Origin: Methylobacter tundripaludum
GTDB lineage: Bacteria > Pseudomonadota > Gammaproteobacteria > Methylococcales > Methylomonadaceae
Length of the DNA stretch: 64,000 bases
NCBI RefSeq assembly: GCF_002934365.1
Contig: NZ_PTIY01000005.1
Span: forward strand, 1 to 64,000
Reading direction: 5' to 3'
Shown: piece by piece, positions 1 to 7,094 of the stretch
Layout of the letters: each line of letters opens with the position of its first letter
Numbering within the stretch: the stretch's first letter is position 1
Notes under the pieces: model-generated
Told to the model about the DNA's origin: nothing
Databases searched by the model: none
What the model saw: the letters and a program-made list of their open reading frames with translations, nothing else
Translations under genes and position numbers: made by a program

Positions 1-28
1 GAAATATGCGGACATAGTAACGTCAGTT

Positions 29-69
29 CTGTTACTTGGCCAGGTAAATAAAAGCCTGGCTAGTAACAG
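29..69. repeat. Strong hairpin at the left end of prophage 1
   Basis: CTGTTACTTGGCCAGG (29-44) pairs with CCTGGCTAGTAACAG (55-69), with one bulged base and a 10-base A-rich loop. It lies just downstream of the Zot gene on the minus strand. It could be the terminator of the morphogenesis operon or the viral packaging hairpin; the sequence does not decide. No gene was found in 1-162. Confidence 0.6.
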
Positions 70-162
70 AAAGACCAAACGCCGCAGAATTCAAACGGAC
101 TGAATGACCGGAGCAAAAGACCAAGTGTTTTTTTGTAACGCGTTACTATAAATCCTATAGCT

Positions 163-1365
163 CTATAGCTTGGCGTTTAAAAGCGGCGTGGCATTTAGCT
201 TCTTTTCACTTTTGCAAAAAACAGGGAAAGGCTTTTGATCTTTATAGGTCACTTCGACGTGACATTGATCGATGTACTGGACATTGTAGCCGTAACCATT
301 TAGGCCCGTAGTATTAATGAAAATTTCTTCGTCATCGTTTTTAATATAAAAATATTGGGAAATACGATGCTTATCAAGAAAAGCGGAAGTTTCAAGTTTT
401 ACCGTCACCCCGGCGAGCCGCCATTTGTAAGCAGAAAACGGCGAATTGTTTACAGGATCAACCGCAGGAGCTGCGACACCACCCACATTGTTAGCAGCAG
501 CAGTAGCAGGCGAGCCAGAAGTTTTTGGACTATCCACCTTATCGGACGAAGCAGCGGTTTTGCCAGAGATAATAGCCGGAGCGTGACGGAACGCAAGAAA
601 AGTATAAAGGCTGGCAAGCAAGACCAGAAAAAATAATACACGAGGGTTCGCCCATATCGGAGTGCCCGCGATGGTGTCGGAATGAGTGCCGGTTGCCGTG
701 CTTGCGTAGAGTTGCCAGACATGTTTTTTTATCCTACGGTTACGAATAGATAGAAATTGAGACGAGGAACTACCGTTATCATCCGCCAAATGGAACGCCT
801 CAAGATAAATGCCTTTAAAGCCGATCAAAGCTTGGTTTTTATGTTTATAAGCACCCTCAGAACAGCCCCTTATATCTTTTCTGATTTTGTCTATATTGGG
901 TGTCGTTAACACCATATCCCAACCATAATGCCTGTGCTTCTCAAAGGCAATCAGGAAATTTTGCGGGCGATTATCTATAACAGCCGCATCATAACCGCCA
1001 GGATAATCCAGCCGCTTAAGGTCCGACTCTTTCCAAGCCAACGGCCAAACCGTTTGCGCCTCATCAACCAGCAAAAAAGCGCCGTGTGGCGCCCAATGAA
1101 AAAATGAAGCCAATTTTTGACGACCTTCGAGGGTTTCGGTATCAATCCAAATAATATCAAAGCTGTCAGGAACAGCATGAAATTTCCAAAATTTAGGGAA
1201 CTTGCGCAATTTGCTGATGGTATCGATAACTTTTCGACGATCATTAAGTCCACGAACATTTGTAATTACCACCCTGCCCGCTTTGGCTGCGACAATAAAG
1301 TCGTCCATAACTGCGCCCGATGTCTTGAAAGAACCCGGTGAACCATGATGTATTTTTATGCTCAT
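163..1365 (-). CDS. zot: Zot/pI-like inovirus assembly ATPase (prophage 1)
   Basis: This 400-residue protein is the inner-membrane ATPase that drives filamentous virion assembly and extrusion (Zot family, pI of Ff phages). A Walker A variant, GSPGSFKTS, lies at residues 8-16, and a Walker B, FLLVDEAQ, at about 97-104. A single membrane segment (VLFFLVLLASLYTFLAF) near residues 245-262 separates the cytoplasmic ATPase from a Cys-containing periplasmic tail. It is the last gene of the prophage 1 operon and starts 7 bases after the DUF2523 gene. The family name comes from a Vibrio toxin, but the general role is phage assembly; no toxin activity is implied. Confidence is high from motif, topology and neighbours. 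Confidence 0.9.
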   Translation of the reverse strand: MSIKIHHGSPGSFKTSGAVMDDFIVAAKAGRVVITNVRGLNDRRKVIDTISKLRKFPKFWKFHAVPDSFDIIWIDTETLEGRQKLASFFHWAPHGAFLLVDEAQTVWPLAWKESDLKRLDYPGGYDAAVIDNRPQNFLIAFEKHRHYGWDMVLTTPNIDKIRKDIRGCSEGAYKHKNQALIGFKGIYLEAFHLADDNGSSSSQFLSIRNRRIKKHVWQLYASTATGTHSDTIAGTPIWANPRVLFFLVLLASLYTFLAFRHAPAIISGKTAASSDKVDSPKTSGSPATAAANNVGGVAAPAVDPVNNSPFSAYKWRLAGVTVKLETSAFLDKHRISQYFYIKNDDEEIFINTTGLNGYGYNVQYIDQCHVEVTYKDQKPFPVFCKSEKKLNATPLLNAKL

Positions 1366-1372
1366 AAAGTAC

Positions 1373-1726
1373 TCATGTAAATGGAATAAACTTCAAAACA
1401 AATTTAGTAAAGTACGCAGAAATAATAAGATTCAAAGAATCGGGCAAGCGTAAAACCGTCAAATAAGCCAACGCTTTTGAGTCAATAGATGACCACGCAC
1501 TAGATAACAAAGACGTAATACCCAAATCATTAATAATATTTTTAGCCACACCCCAAACAAAAGGCAAAACCCAAAGCATAAAATTCAAATAGGCCAATGT
1601 TGAAGCCTCAACAAACTGAGTAAAAGCCCACGTTGCAAAGGTATAAAGCCCATCAGTCAAAAAACGATAAGTAAAGGTGAAAAAGGTATAAACTGAATCA
1701 AAGAGATAGTTTAATAAATCAATCAT
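1373..1726 (-). CDS. DUF2523/pVI-like minor virion membrane protein (prophage 1)
   Basis: A 117-residue hydrophobic protein with about three membrane segments (FFTFTYRFLTDGLYTFATWAF, LNFMLWVLPFVWGVA, and a C-terminal stretch). It sits between the adhesin and Zot genes, the place held by the DUF2523 or pVI-type minor coat protein in inoviruses. pVI caps the adhesin end of the virion together with pIII. Its ATG follows the pIII stop codon (TAA) by three bases, so the two are probably translationally coupled. The assignment rests on position, size and hydrophobicity, because these proteins diverge quickly. Confidence 0.75.
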   Translation of the reverse strand: MIDLLNYLFDSVYTFFTFTYRFLTDGLYTFATWAFTQFVEASTLAYLNFMLWVLPFVWGVAKNIINDLGITSLLSSAWSSIDSKALAYLTVLRLPDSLNLIISAYFTKFVLKFIPFT

Positions 1727-1729
1727 AAT

Positions 1730-3085
1730 TTATGCCAACAGAATAACCAACGCAGCAAAAGCCGCCAAAAAATAAATGGCATTACCAATCAATGGCAGAT
1801 ACTGCGCCAACTGTTCATCAGGACAAAAATTTATATTAATATTCAACGAAGAAATATGAATACCACTACCACAAGAAATACCAGATCCACCTGAAAATGT
1901 TGGCGTCATTCCATTAAATTGACCTTTTATATTGGTCATCAAAGCTTGAAGCTCTAATTTTTTTCCGTCAATCTGCGCCAGCATAGTATCTGCAGGAGCA
2001 GCTCCGGGCGCATTGCTAGAAAAGGCGGTTTTGCTCGACGGCTTGTTGATGGAATCATTAATTGTCTTTAAAGACGAATCTTGAGCGAGCCCCGTAGTAT
2101 CAAAAGTCATTTTAGTTTCACTAGGCGCTTGCGTAGTCGTAGATTGCGTTGTTGTAGAGCCATCAGGATTGGCGACAGTTATTGCCGTGGTCGTCTGAAC
2201 GCCATTAGTTGTTGTAGCCGTTGCGGTGTTTTTTACCGGTATTACACCGTCTGGCGCATCAATTGAACCGCTTTGCTGACACGTAGTAACGCCGTTTATA
2301 GTGCCTGGACGCGTACCAGGCGGGCAGGCTTTAGGATCATCAGCAATACAACTAGCATTATCTAGTGAAGCGTGCTGACCAACTGGACAAGCTAATTGAA
2401 TATCCTTAGCGCAAGTCTTACTGTCAGGCGCTAAATGAGAGCCAGTAGGGCATGTCGGAGGCAACGGACAGACGGGAGTGACGGCAATTGAACCATTCTC
2501 GTTACCACAATATTGCTCAACAGTTGAACAAATCAAACCGCCTACAGGACAAGCAGCAGGCAAAGGATAACATCCACCGACAGGATTAGAGGGAGAAGAC
2601 AAATACATTTGACCATCAGGACAGGTTACCTTAATACAAGTGTTCGTATTAGGGTTTAACGTATAACCAAGCTCCGAGCAATCAGCAGGTATCTGACATT
2701 GCCCTGTGATGGGATTACGCATTTGAGGAGCCACACACGCAATCACGTTAATACAATTTGAACCGGAAACAGTACCCCCGTAAGGACACGAATAAAGACC
2801 GCCATAAGTATATGCAACAGAGAGAATACCCAGCGTATTATGCAAACGCATACATTTCAACAATAAAATATCTGAAGAATCTAAATAATATGAATAAGTC
2901 GAATCAGAATGGTCCGTACAAGACTCATCAGGATATGAAAGATGATTCCCCAAATGATCATAATATTTTAAGGTAGCCGAGTAAGTATCTGCATAAGAAA
3001 CGCCAAAACAAAAAAATAAAATGGCGACCAATAAAGGCCGCCAAAAAATCAAATAGCTGTACATCGAAAACCGGCAACAAAACAT
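1730..3085 (-). CDS. pIII/TspB-like adsorption protein (prophage 1)
   Basis: Candidate receptor-binding protein at the virion tip. The open frame extends to 3208, but that would overlap the coat protein gene, so an ATG at 3085 or 3064 is more likely. Either gives a signal peptide ending FGVSYA before DTYSA. The middle is Cys-rich, with many repeated C-P-x-G units. A Thr/Gln-rich linker follows, and the end has two Cys (ISCGSG, FCPDE) and one C-terminal membrane anchor. This matches the TspB type of neisserial filamentous phages: Cys-rich head, low-complexity stalk and C-terminal anchor. The receptor is unknown; type IV pili are usual for pIII. Confidence 0.75.
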   Translation of the reverse strand: MFCCRFSMYSYLIFWRPLLVAILFFCFGVSYADTYSATLKYYDHLGNHLSYPDESCTDHSDSTYSYYLDSSDILLLKCMRLHNTLGILSVAYTYGGLYSCPYGGTVSGSNCINVIACVAPQMRNPITGQCQIPADCSELGYTLNPNTNTCIKVTCPDGQMYLSSPSNPVGGCYPLPAACPVGGLICSTVEQYCGNENGSIAVTPVCPLPPTCPTGSHLAPDSKTCAKDIQLACPVGQHASLDNASCIADDPKACPPGTRPGTINGVTTCQQSGSIDAPDGVIPVKNTATATTTNGVQTTTAITVANPDGSTTTQSTTTQAPSETKMTFDTTGLAQDSSLKTINDSINKPSSKTAFSSNAPGAAPADTMLAQIDGKKLELQALMTNIKGQFNGMTPTFSGGSGISCGSGIHISSLNININFCPDEQLAQYLPLIGNAIYFLAAFAALVILLA

Positions 3086-3131
3086 AAACACCACGCCGTC
3101 CCAATTAAATAAGCGATATACAGAGACATTG

Positions 3132-3356
3132 TTAGATTTTACGAACGATTGCGATAACCACGCCGACAACAGCAAGACCAGCGACAGCCGCAACAACGCC
3201 GCCGCCAACGGTCAAACCATCAGCACCGGCCGCAGTGACTGCGGCAGTAGCGTCCGAAACCAAAGTCGCAGAAGCGGTTGAAATCGAAATAGCGGTAGCG
3301 GCAGCAGTTGAGCCAATGACAATCAAAACACGTTTTGTTTTCTGAAATATTTTCAT
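3132..3356 (-). CDS. Major coat protein pVIII-like (prophage 1)
   Basis: A 74-residue precursor with a basic N-terminus and a hydrophobic signal peptide likely cut after ISTASA. The mature peptide of about 45 residues has an acidic start (TLVSDATAA), a Gly/Val/Ala membrane helix and a basic C-terminus (VRKI). That is the exact plan of inovirus major coat proteins, whose basic tail contacts the ssDNA. It sits between a small membrane protein gene and the adhesin gene, as expected. No strong terminator follows it, unlike the coat gene of prophage 2. Confidence 0.88.
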   Translation of the reverse strand: MKIFQKTKRVLIVIGSTAAATAISISTASATLVSDATAAVTAAGADGLTVGGGVVAAVAGLAVVGVVIAIVRKI

Positions 3357-3358
3357 GT

Positions 3359-3664
3359 TTAAATCCTAAATTTACGAACAATGTTATAAAGAAGCCCGAC
3401 ACCCAAACCGGTGGCGAACATGAGTAAAGACATGCCGAATGCGTCATACACGGCTTGCCAATCAAACGAATCACCTTGAAAGAGCGTTTGATATTCTGTT
3501 GATGTCAAACCAATAAAATGACCCGCCACCGTAGCCCCATAAGGGTTCTGAGCTGAAACGGTCATGCAATTAGCAACATCGGTTATTACTGGATAAACGG
3601 TATTACCCAAAAATGAAGTCGGGACACTTACCGGTGAAACCAATAATTCAAAACATTGAGCCAC
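3359..3664 (-). CDS. Small minor coat-like membrane protein (prophage 1)
   Basis: A 101-residue protein with two or three Cys, an extracytoplasmic-looking N-terminal domain and one C-terminal membrane helix (LLMFATGLGVGLLYNIV) ending in the basic tail RKFRI. It has the same length, position and topology as the protein at 11796-12101 in prophage 2; both share the motif VSVPTS near the N-terminus. The start is GTG, overlapping the upstream stop as TAGTG. A minor virion role at the tip (pVII/pIX-like) is plausible but unproven. Confidence 0.65.
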   Translation of the reverse strand: MAQCFELLVSPVSVPTSFLGNTVYPVITDVANCMTVSAQNPYGATVAGHFIGLTSTEYQTLFQGDSFDWQAVYDAFGMSLLMFATGLGVGLLYNIVRKFRI

Positions 3665-3954
3665 TACGCAGCCTTAGAGGATAAAGAAGGAACAATATTG
3701 ACAACGGTTTCAACGAATTGACCTTTGCCGGTAGCGCGGGCCTCAGTTTCAACCTCACACTGAATAATTCCGGTAAATTCAATTTTTCGGAGCTTTTCAA
3801 CAAGCGAGGAATCGCCGCGCATATCAATACCGGCGGCACCGCGCTGAATGTCTTTTTGCTCCATTCTGGAGATACAATAAATAACAACATAGTCATAAGA
3901 CCGACCGTCAAAGTCACCTTTTTTATGAGACCAACCGCAAACATTCATTTTCAT
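3664..3954 (-). CDS. Probable phage ssDNA-binding protein, pV-like (prophage 1)
   Basis: A 96-residue soluble protein directly after the replication gene (ATGA overlap), the usual place of the pV ssDNA-binding protein that coats new viral strands. It has alternating beta-type hydrophobics (YDYVVIYCIS, EFTGIIQCEVE, FVETVVNIV), consistent with a small OB-like barrel, and no membrane segment. No diagnostic motif was recognised, so the function comes from position and size. It overlaps the next gene by one base. Confidence 0.55.
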   Translation of the reverse strand: MKMNVCGWSHKKGDFDGRSYDYVVIYCISRMEQKDIQRGAAGIDMRGDSSLVEKLRKIEFTGIIQCEVETEARATGKGQFVETVVNIVPSLSSKAA

Positions 3955-5264
3955 AAGAGCATTTCCTTTAGTGGAGTGGGTAAAAAGTGCTGAGTGTGAA
4001 GATAAGACAGCTCATCGAATTGAGCATGCGTATCAAACTTAAGGAGCTTGGGCAACTCTTCCTTGCCAGTAGTCAAAGCCTCTAACGCTTTTTCTACGCC
4101 GAGAATTTGAACGTGAGTCCAGATATGCTTACCATATTGATGCCTTACGGTGGCCAATGATTTTTCAAAGGTGCTTTGCACCGTCTTTTTGGCTGTTTTA
4201 ATGGTTTCCTGCACCTTGTGCATGTTGACAAGGGCGGGATAAGCACCGGCAAGGTATTGTCCAGGACGAAGCAAGACATCAAACGGAATAACGCGATCTT
4301 GATTTTTTAATTCAAGCTCGACGCGTAGCCAATTCGGGAACTTTTCGTGAAAACCATTGGCTAACTGCAAACCCTTTTCATAGATACGCAGCAACTTACC
4401 GCTTTTACGGTTGCCGATGTAAAGGGTTCGCCCCTTGCCGTTCGGGGTTATCCAGTTGCCAAGCTGTTCAACATTGGGCGGACGACCGCGAGAAGTAAAC
4501 AAATCAGCCTTGTACATAGCAAGGTAATCATCCATTGACACCTTGGAATTAAAATTGTCATTGGCTAAGTCAACGCGGGTAAGCTTCGAGCCGGGAATAG
4601 TCTTTAACAGGTCATATAACCGTTGCTCCCAACCGGGCTTGGCAGCAAGCAACCCCTGCCCTTTTACAGTGACAGAACAAGAACCGTTTTGACCACCGAT
4701 ACAGACAAGACCCCAGCCGTTATGACCGAGATTAAATGACGACTTATAAAAATTCATGCCGGACTCGCGCTGACCGGTAACGCCATAACCAAACACATCA
4801 AAAAGAACGGCGGATAACGAGACAACATAGTCAAAATCAAATGTGACGGGTAAATGCGTGTCAAGATACAAAGGCATCTGATCGACCTTAAACGTGAAAT
4901 TGACCCAATCGATGAAACTATGACGAACTGATCGAGACTTATCAGGACGAGGCGTTGCAACAAGCTGATATTTGCCACGGGCACCCAAAGGAACTATTTC
5001 AAGAAATTCCAAGGACTCAAACGAGGGTAACGTTTGACCGCCTGACTTTCCCCCCCTGTTAGTAATAGGGGGGCATCCGCCGTCCTGCGCTACCTGCTCC
5101 TCGTACCTCGTCGCAGTCCGCTTGGCGCTTTCAGCTGTTTTTAAATGCACTGGGAAGATAGAGGCCTCAAGCGCAAGCTTGCGAGCCTCATCAATAGGTT
5201 TCAACTTCTTAGGTGGAAGAATTTTATTTTTGAGGCGAGACGGCAAACCGTAAAACTTATCCAT
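3951..5264 (-). CDS. Rep_trans/RstA-type replication initiation protein (prophage 1)
   Basis: About 437 residues. This is the rolling-circle initiator that nicks the viral plus origin. The conserved block SKLTRVDLANDNF lies in the middle, followed by RTLYIGNRKSGKLLRIYEKG and NWLRVELELK, the signature order of the Rep_trans (RstA, PF02486) family; the Tyr of LLRIYEKG is a candidate active residue. The frame opens at 5273 with GTG, but the ATG at 5264 has an AAAGGTGG ribosome site. The gene overlaps the upstream small gene by 8 bases. It is a different family from the replication protein of prophage 2, so the two prophages are not recent duplicates. Confidence 0.85.
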   Translation of the reverse strand: MDKFYGLPSRLKNKILPPKKLKPIDEARKLALEASIFPVHLKTAESAKRTATRYEEQVAQDGGCPPITNRGGKSGGQTLPSFESLEFLEIVPLGARGKYQLVATPRPDKSRSVRHSFIDWVNFTFKVDQMPLYLDTHLPVTFDFDYVVSLSAVLFDVFGYGVTGQRESGMNFYKSSFNLGHNGWGLVCIGGQNGSCSVTVKGQGLLAAKPGWEQRLYDLLKTIPGSKLTRVDLANDNFNSKVSMDDYLAMYKADLFTSRGRPPNVEQLGNWITPNGKGRTLYIGNRKSGKLLRIYEKGLQLANGFHEKFPNWLRVELELKNQDRVIPFDVLLRPGQYLAGAYPALVNMHKVQETIKTAKKTVQSTFEKSLATVRHQYGKHIWTHVQILGVEKALEALTTGKEELPKLLKFDTHAQFDELSYLHTQHFLPTPLKEMLL

Positions 5265-5466
5265 GAAAACCACCTTTCAAGACAACGCCAGATGGATTTG
5301 GATTTTGCTCAATAGCGATTTGAGTATCTACAATCGGATTCCAAAACAACAACCGAAGTATCTCATCGTAAATCTCAAGATATTGATCCAATTCCATCAG
5401 CGTAGCGGAGGCTGAATAAACGGTAATGCAGAACTGGTTGTAATCGGAAGGCTTTAGATTTTCCAT
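5257..5466 (-). CDS. Small hypothetical protein upstream of Rep (prophage 1)
   Basis: A 69-residue acidic soluble protein starting MENLKPSD. The frame can be extended to 5481, but the ATG at 5466 overlaps the stop of the 23-residue peptide gene as TAATG, which marks it as the natural, coupled start. It contains no recognised domain; a Leu/Asp-rich helical middle (MELDQYLEIYDEILRLL) is visible. It is the third gene of the early block and may help replication or control, but no function can be given. Confidence 0.6.
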   Translation of the reverse strand: MENLKPSDYNQFCITVYSASATLMELDQYLEIYDEILRLLFWNPIVDTQIAIEQNPNPSGVVLKGGFHG

Positions 5467-5537
5467 TAGAGATTTACCCACAAAACAAAAGCAACCGTTA
5501 GAAAAAAAGATGCAAGAAAAAAAGCTAAGTTACGCAT
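5466..5537 (-). CDS. 23-residue membrane peptide (prophage 1)
   Basis: The tiny frame encodes MRNLAFFLASFFLTVAFVLW followed by VNL: one hydrophobic helix with an Arg at the N-side. Its ATG lies inside the stop region of the 108-residue gene (cATGcgTAA) and its stop overlaps the next start (TAATG), so it is stitched into a coupled gene chain. A ribosome site AGGGTGG lies about 6 bases upstream. Size and topology resemble pVII/pIX minor coat peptides, but its place before the replication gene is unusual. Gene finders would normally miss it. Confidence 0.6.
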   Translation of the reverse strand: MRNLAFFLASFFLTVAFVLWVNL

Positions 5538-5856
5538 GGTTGCCACCCTGCCCTTTATCAGCCTCATCATAAAAATCTAAATAAGTTCTGCAAACATCAC
5601 AAACACAATAAAAAGGATGCGATGAAACATCAATTTGAGTAGTGCCATCCTGCCCCGGAGCCTCGGGGATATGAGCAGAATAGCGGCAAGCGTCCCCGAT
5701 GTTCGTAAAAAGAAAATGAAGCTTGTTGTAAAGTGCGTAATGACCGTTTAAATAAAACTTAGTGTCTTCTAAACTACGAAGCAGCATATCTTGCTCTTCG
5801 GATGTTAAAGTAAACGTGATCGATTCACGCGCTGTTGGGGTTTGGGTTGGTTTCAT
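5530..5856 (-). CDS. First early gene of prophage 1, unknown function
   Basis: A 108-residue soluble protein. The N-terminal third (ITFTLTSEEQDMLLRSL) looks helical; the C-terminal part has a Cys pair in YCVCDVCRTY plus a further Cys (GDACRYS), which might bind a metal. It is the first gene on the minus side of the divergent control region. No family was recognised. Confidence 0.6.
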   Translation of the reverse strand: MKPTQTPTARESITFTLTSEEQDMLLRSLEDTKFYLNGHYALYNKLHFLFTNIGDACRYSAHIPEAPGQDGTTQIDVSSHPFYCVCDVCRTYLDFYDEADKGQGGNHA

Positions 5857-5881
5857 AGGCTTGCCTCTATGGTTTGAAAAC

Positions 5882-5898
5882 GTTCAATTGATTTGAAC
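5882..5898. promoter_or_regulatory. Inverted repeat in the divergent control region of prophage 1
   Basis: GTTCAA, five bases, TTGAAC, with a further overlapping GAACCGTTC at 5895-5903. It lies between the divergent early operon (start 5856) and the regulator gene (start 5977), so it is a natural operator candidate for that regulator. Binding is inferred. Confidence 0.5.
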
Positions 5899-5976
5899 CG
5901 TTCAAAAAAGGATAACCGTTGTTTTATAAGCGTGTCAAGACTATAGTTCACATGAAACTTACTAGAGGATTACACA

Positions 5977-6399
5977 ATGAAAACAGTACTTGAATATCTT
6001 GATGATTTAAAAGCAAAAACTGGAAGCGACTACAGAAGCGCAAAACTACTAAATATTGAAAAATCCTCTATTTCAATGATTAGATCACGCGGAAAAATGA
6101 GCGACGAAACAGCAATAAAAATGGCCGACCTATTGGGAATCGATAGAAACGAAGTTGTTATAGCGGCGACAATCGCCAGAAGCGAAGGCGAAGTTAAAAA
6201 GACATGGGAAAATATTTCCAAGCTATCAGGCATAGCAGCAAGCGTTGCAATTGCCTGTATTCTAACGGGAAATGAAGTTGAATCGGCCGACTTCGACAAT
6301 ATTAACAATAATCAACATGTTATACATTATGCGAAGTCTTTAACTGTTACTTGGGACGCTAAAAACAGCGTATCTAACTTTAATATCAAATGCTTATGA
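5977..6399 (+). CDS. DUF3693-like phage regulator, divergent from the early operon
   Basis: A 140-residue protein. Residues 1-70 resemble a helix-turn-helix protein of the DUF3693 type (YLDDLKAKTGSDYRSAKLL, then SSISMIRSRGKMSDETAIKMADLLGI), found in filamentous phages of gammaproteobacteria. A hydrophobic helix (IAASVAIACIL) follows. It is divergent from the replication operon and so is the likely repressor of prophage 1. An AGAGGA ribosome site precedes the ATG. The last 30 codons run across a dif-like site (6310-6337), so the C-terminus is partly made by whatever DNA was joined there; in the circular phage it may end differently. Confidence 0.7.
   Translation: MKTVLEYLDDLKAKTGSDYRSAKLLNIEKSSISMIRSRGKMSDETAIKMADLLGIDRNEVVIAATIARSEGEVKKTWENISKLSGIAASVAIACILTGNEVESADFDNINNNQHVIHYAKSLTVTWDAKNSVSNFNIKCL
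6310..6337 (-). other. dif-like XerC/D site A, junction of prophage 1
   Basis: On the minus strand: XerC arm ACTTCGCATAA, centre TGTATA, XerD arm ACATGTTGATT. By eye the whole matches the gammaproteobacterial dif consensus at about 24 of 28 positions. A partial inverted XerC arm (GACTTCG) lies at 6289-6295. It is the best full dif match in the window and is likely an attachment junction, or a remnant of chromosomal dif. Confidence 0.75.
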
Positions 6400-6470
6400 C
6401 GTTTTTTAAGGGTGCAAGCAAGACAATTTCAGCGTGAGCGCAAGACAGCTTCAGCGCGGATAACTTTAGT

Positions 6471-6498
6471 CATCAGCTGCGCGCACATTATGCGAAGT
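6471..6498 (-). other. dif-like site B, left attachment site of prophage 2
   Basis: The XerC arm ACTTCGCATAA is identical to sites A and C and in the same orientation, but the XerD arm is degenerate, as in phage-derived attP halves. It is 161 bp from site A; the interval holds no gene. Confidence 0.65.
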
Positions 6499-6510
6499 CT
6501 TGTTGGGTAT

Positions 6511-6557
6511 TTTTGTCGACAAAAGTCTTTGCCTGCGAAAAAATTTTGTCGACAAAA
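6511..6557. repeat. Two 14-bp palindromes TTTTGTCGACAAAA
   Basis: Perfect palindromes at 6511-6524 and 6544-6557, each followed by GTC. They are 33 bp apart centre to centre, close to three helical turns. They lie just inside the left end of prophage 2, in its non-coding region. Confidence 0.8.
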
Positions 6558-6814
6558 GTCGCCGACAAACTTGGTTTGAATACCTGAACGCTGGCTGCTT
6601 CGCTGCCGACTATTGCGCGTTGGCAATCTTTAAAGCGGCTGTATAGGGTGTGGAATGGCGCAGCCGATTGATAGCATTGTGTGATGTTGTGAAGGTGTCG
6701 AATTGAGCCATTACCCACGCGCAGCATGGGCGCGAAGCGCCACTATTGGACAAGTTAAATGACGCAAGCGCCAGTTGCTTACGCCGAGACGGCTAACGCC
6801 TGTCTACATACGAT

Positions 6815-6996
6815 AATTACCGTAATTTTGTGTATAGGCAAAAATTTTCGCGGGCGCGAAAATGATTATTTGGTCATGACCAAATTTTTCAACAAGAAAT
6901 GGGCTTCAAGTCTGCCGATAAACTCAAATTTTAGCGGCTAAAATTAGAAAAGAATTTTTCGCGGGCGCGAAAACTATTATTTGGTCATGACCAAAT
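6815..6996. repeat. Palindrome array with a 111-bp repeated pair
   Basis: TTTTCGCGGGCGCGAAAA (6845-6862 and 6956-6973) and ATTTGGTCATGACCAAAT (6868-6885 and 6979-6996) form an ordered pair present twice, offset by exactly 111 bp. Between them is AATTTTAGCGGCTAAAATT (6927-6945), and before them AATTACCGTAATT (6815-6827). All have A/T-rich outer arms and a G/C core. The 6400-7094 interval, about 690 bp, has no convincing gene. Confidence 0.85.
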
Positions 6997-7022
6997 TTCT
7001 CAGAAAAATGCTTAGCATAACT

Positions 7023-7081
7023 CCACACCCCAAAACCTCGTCCTCGCGCTTGCGCACTCCGGGCGAAGTTTCGGGGTGTGG
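7023..7081 (-). promoter_or_regulatory. Long hairpin after the pIV gene, candidate packaging signal
   Basis: CCACACCCC at 7023-7031 pairs with GGGGTGTGG at 7073-7081. The stem extends to about 18 pairs, and the two irregular positions become G-T wobbles only on the minus (gene-sense, viral) strand. An inner GCGC/GCGC stem is also visible. In Ff phages the packaging hairpin lies directly after gene IV, as here. A terminator role is possible as well. Confidence 0.6.
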
Positions 7082-7094
7082 AATTGGATACCCC

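Noticed and set aside
163-1365. Zot as an enterotoxin gene
   Set aside because: The context is a complete inovirus module with Walker motifs and one membrane helix, so the assembly ATPase role explains it.
3086-3208. 41-residue N-terminal extension of the prophage 1 adhesin
   Set aside because: It overlaps the coat gene and would put a second hydrophobic segment before a good signal peptide.
6844-6996. CRISPR-like direct repeats
   Set aside because: Only two copies, made of palindromes, with a 111-bp period; no cas genes and no repeat-spacer regularity.
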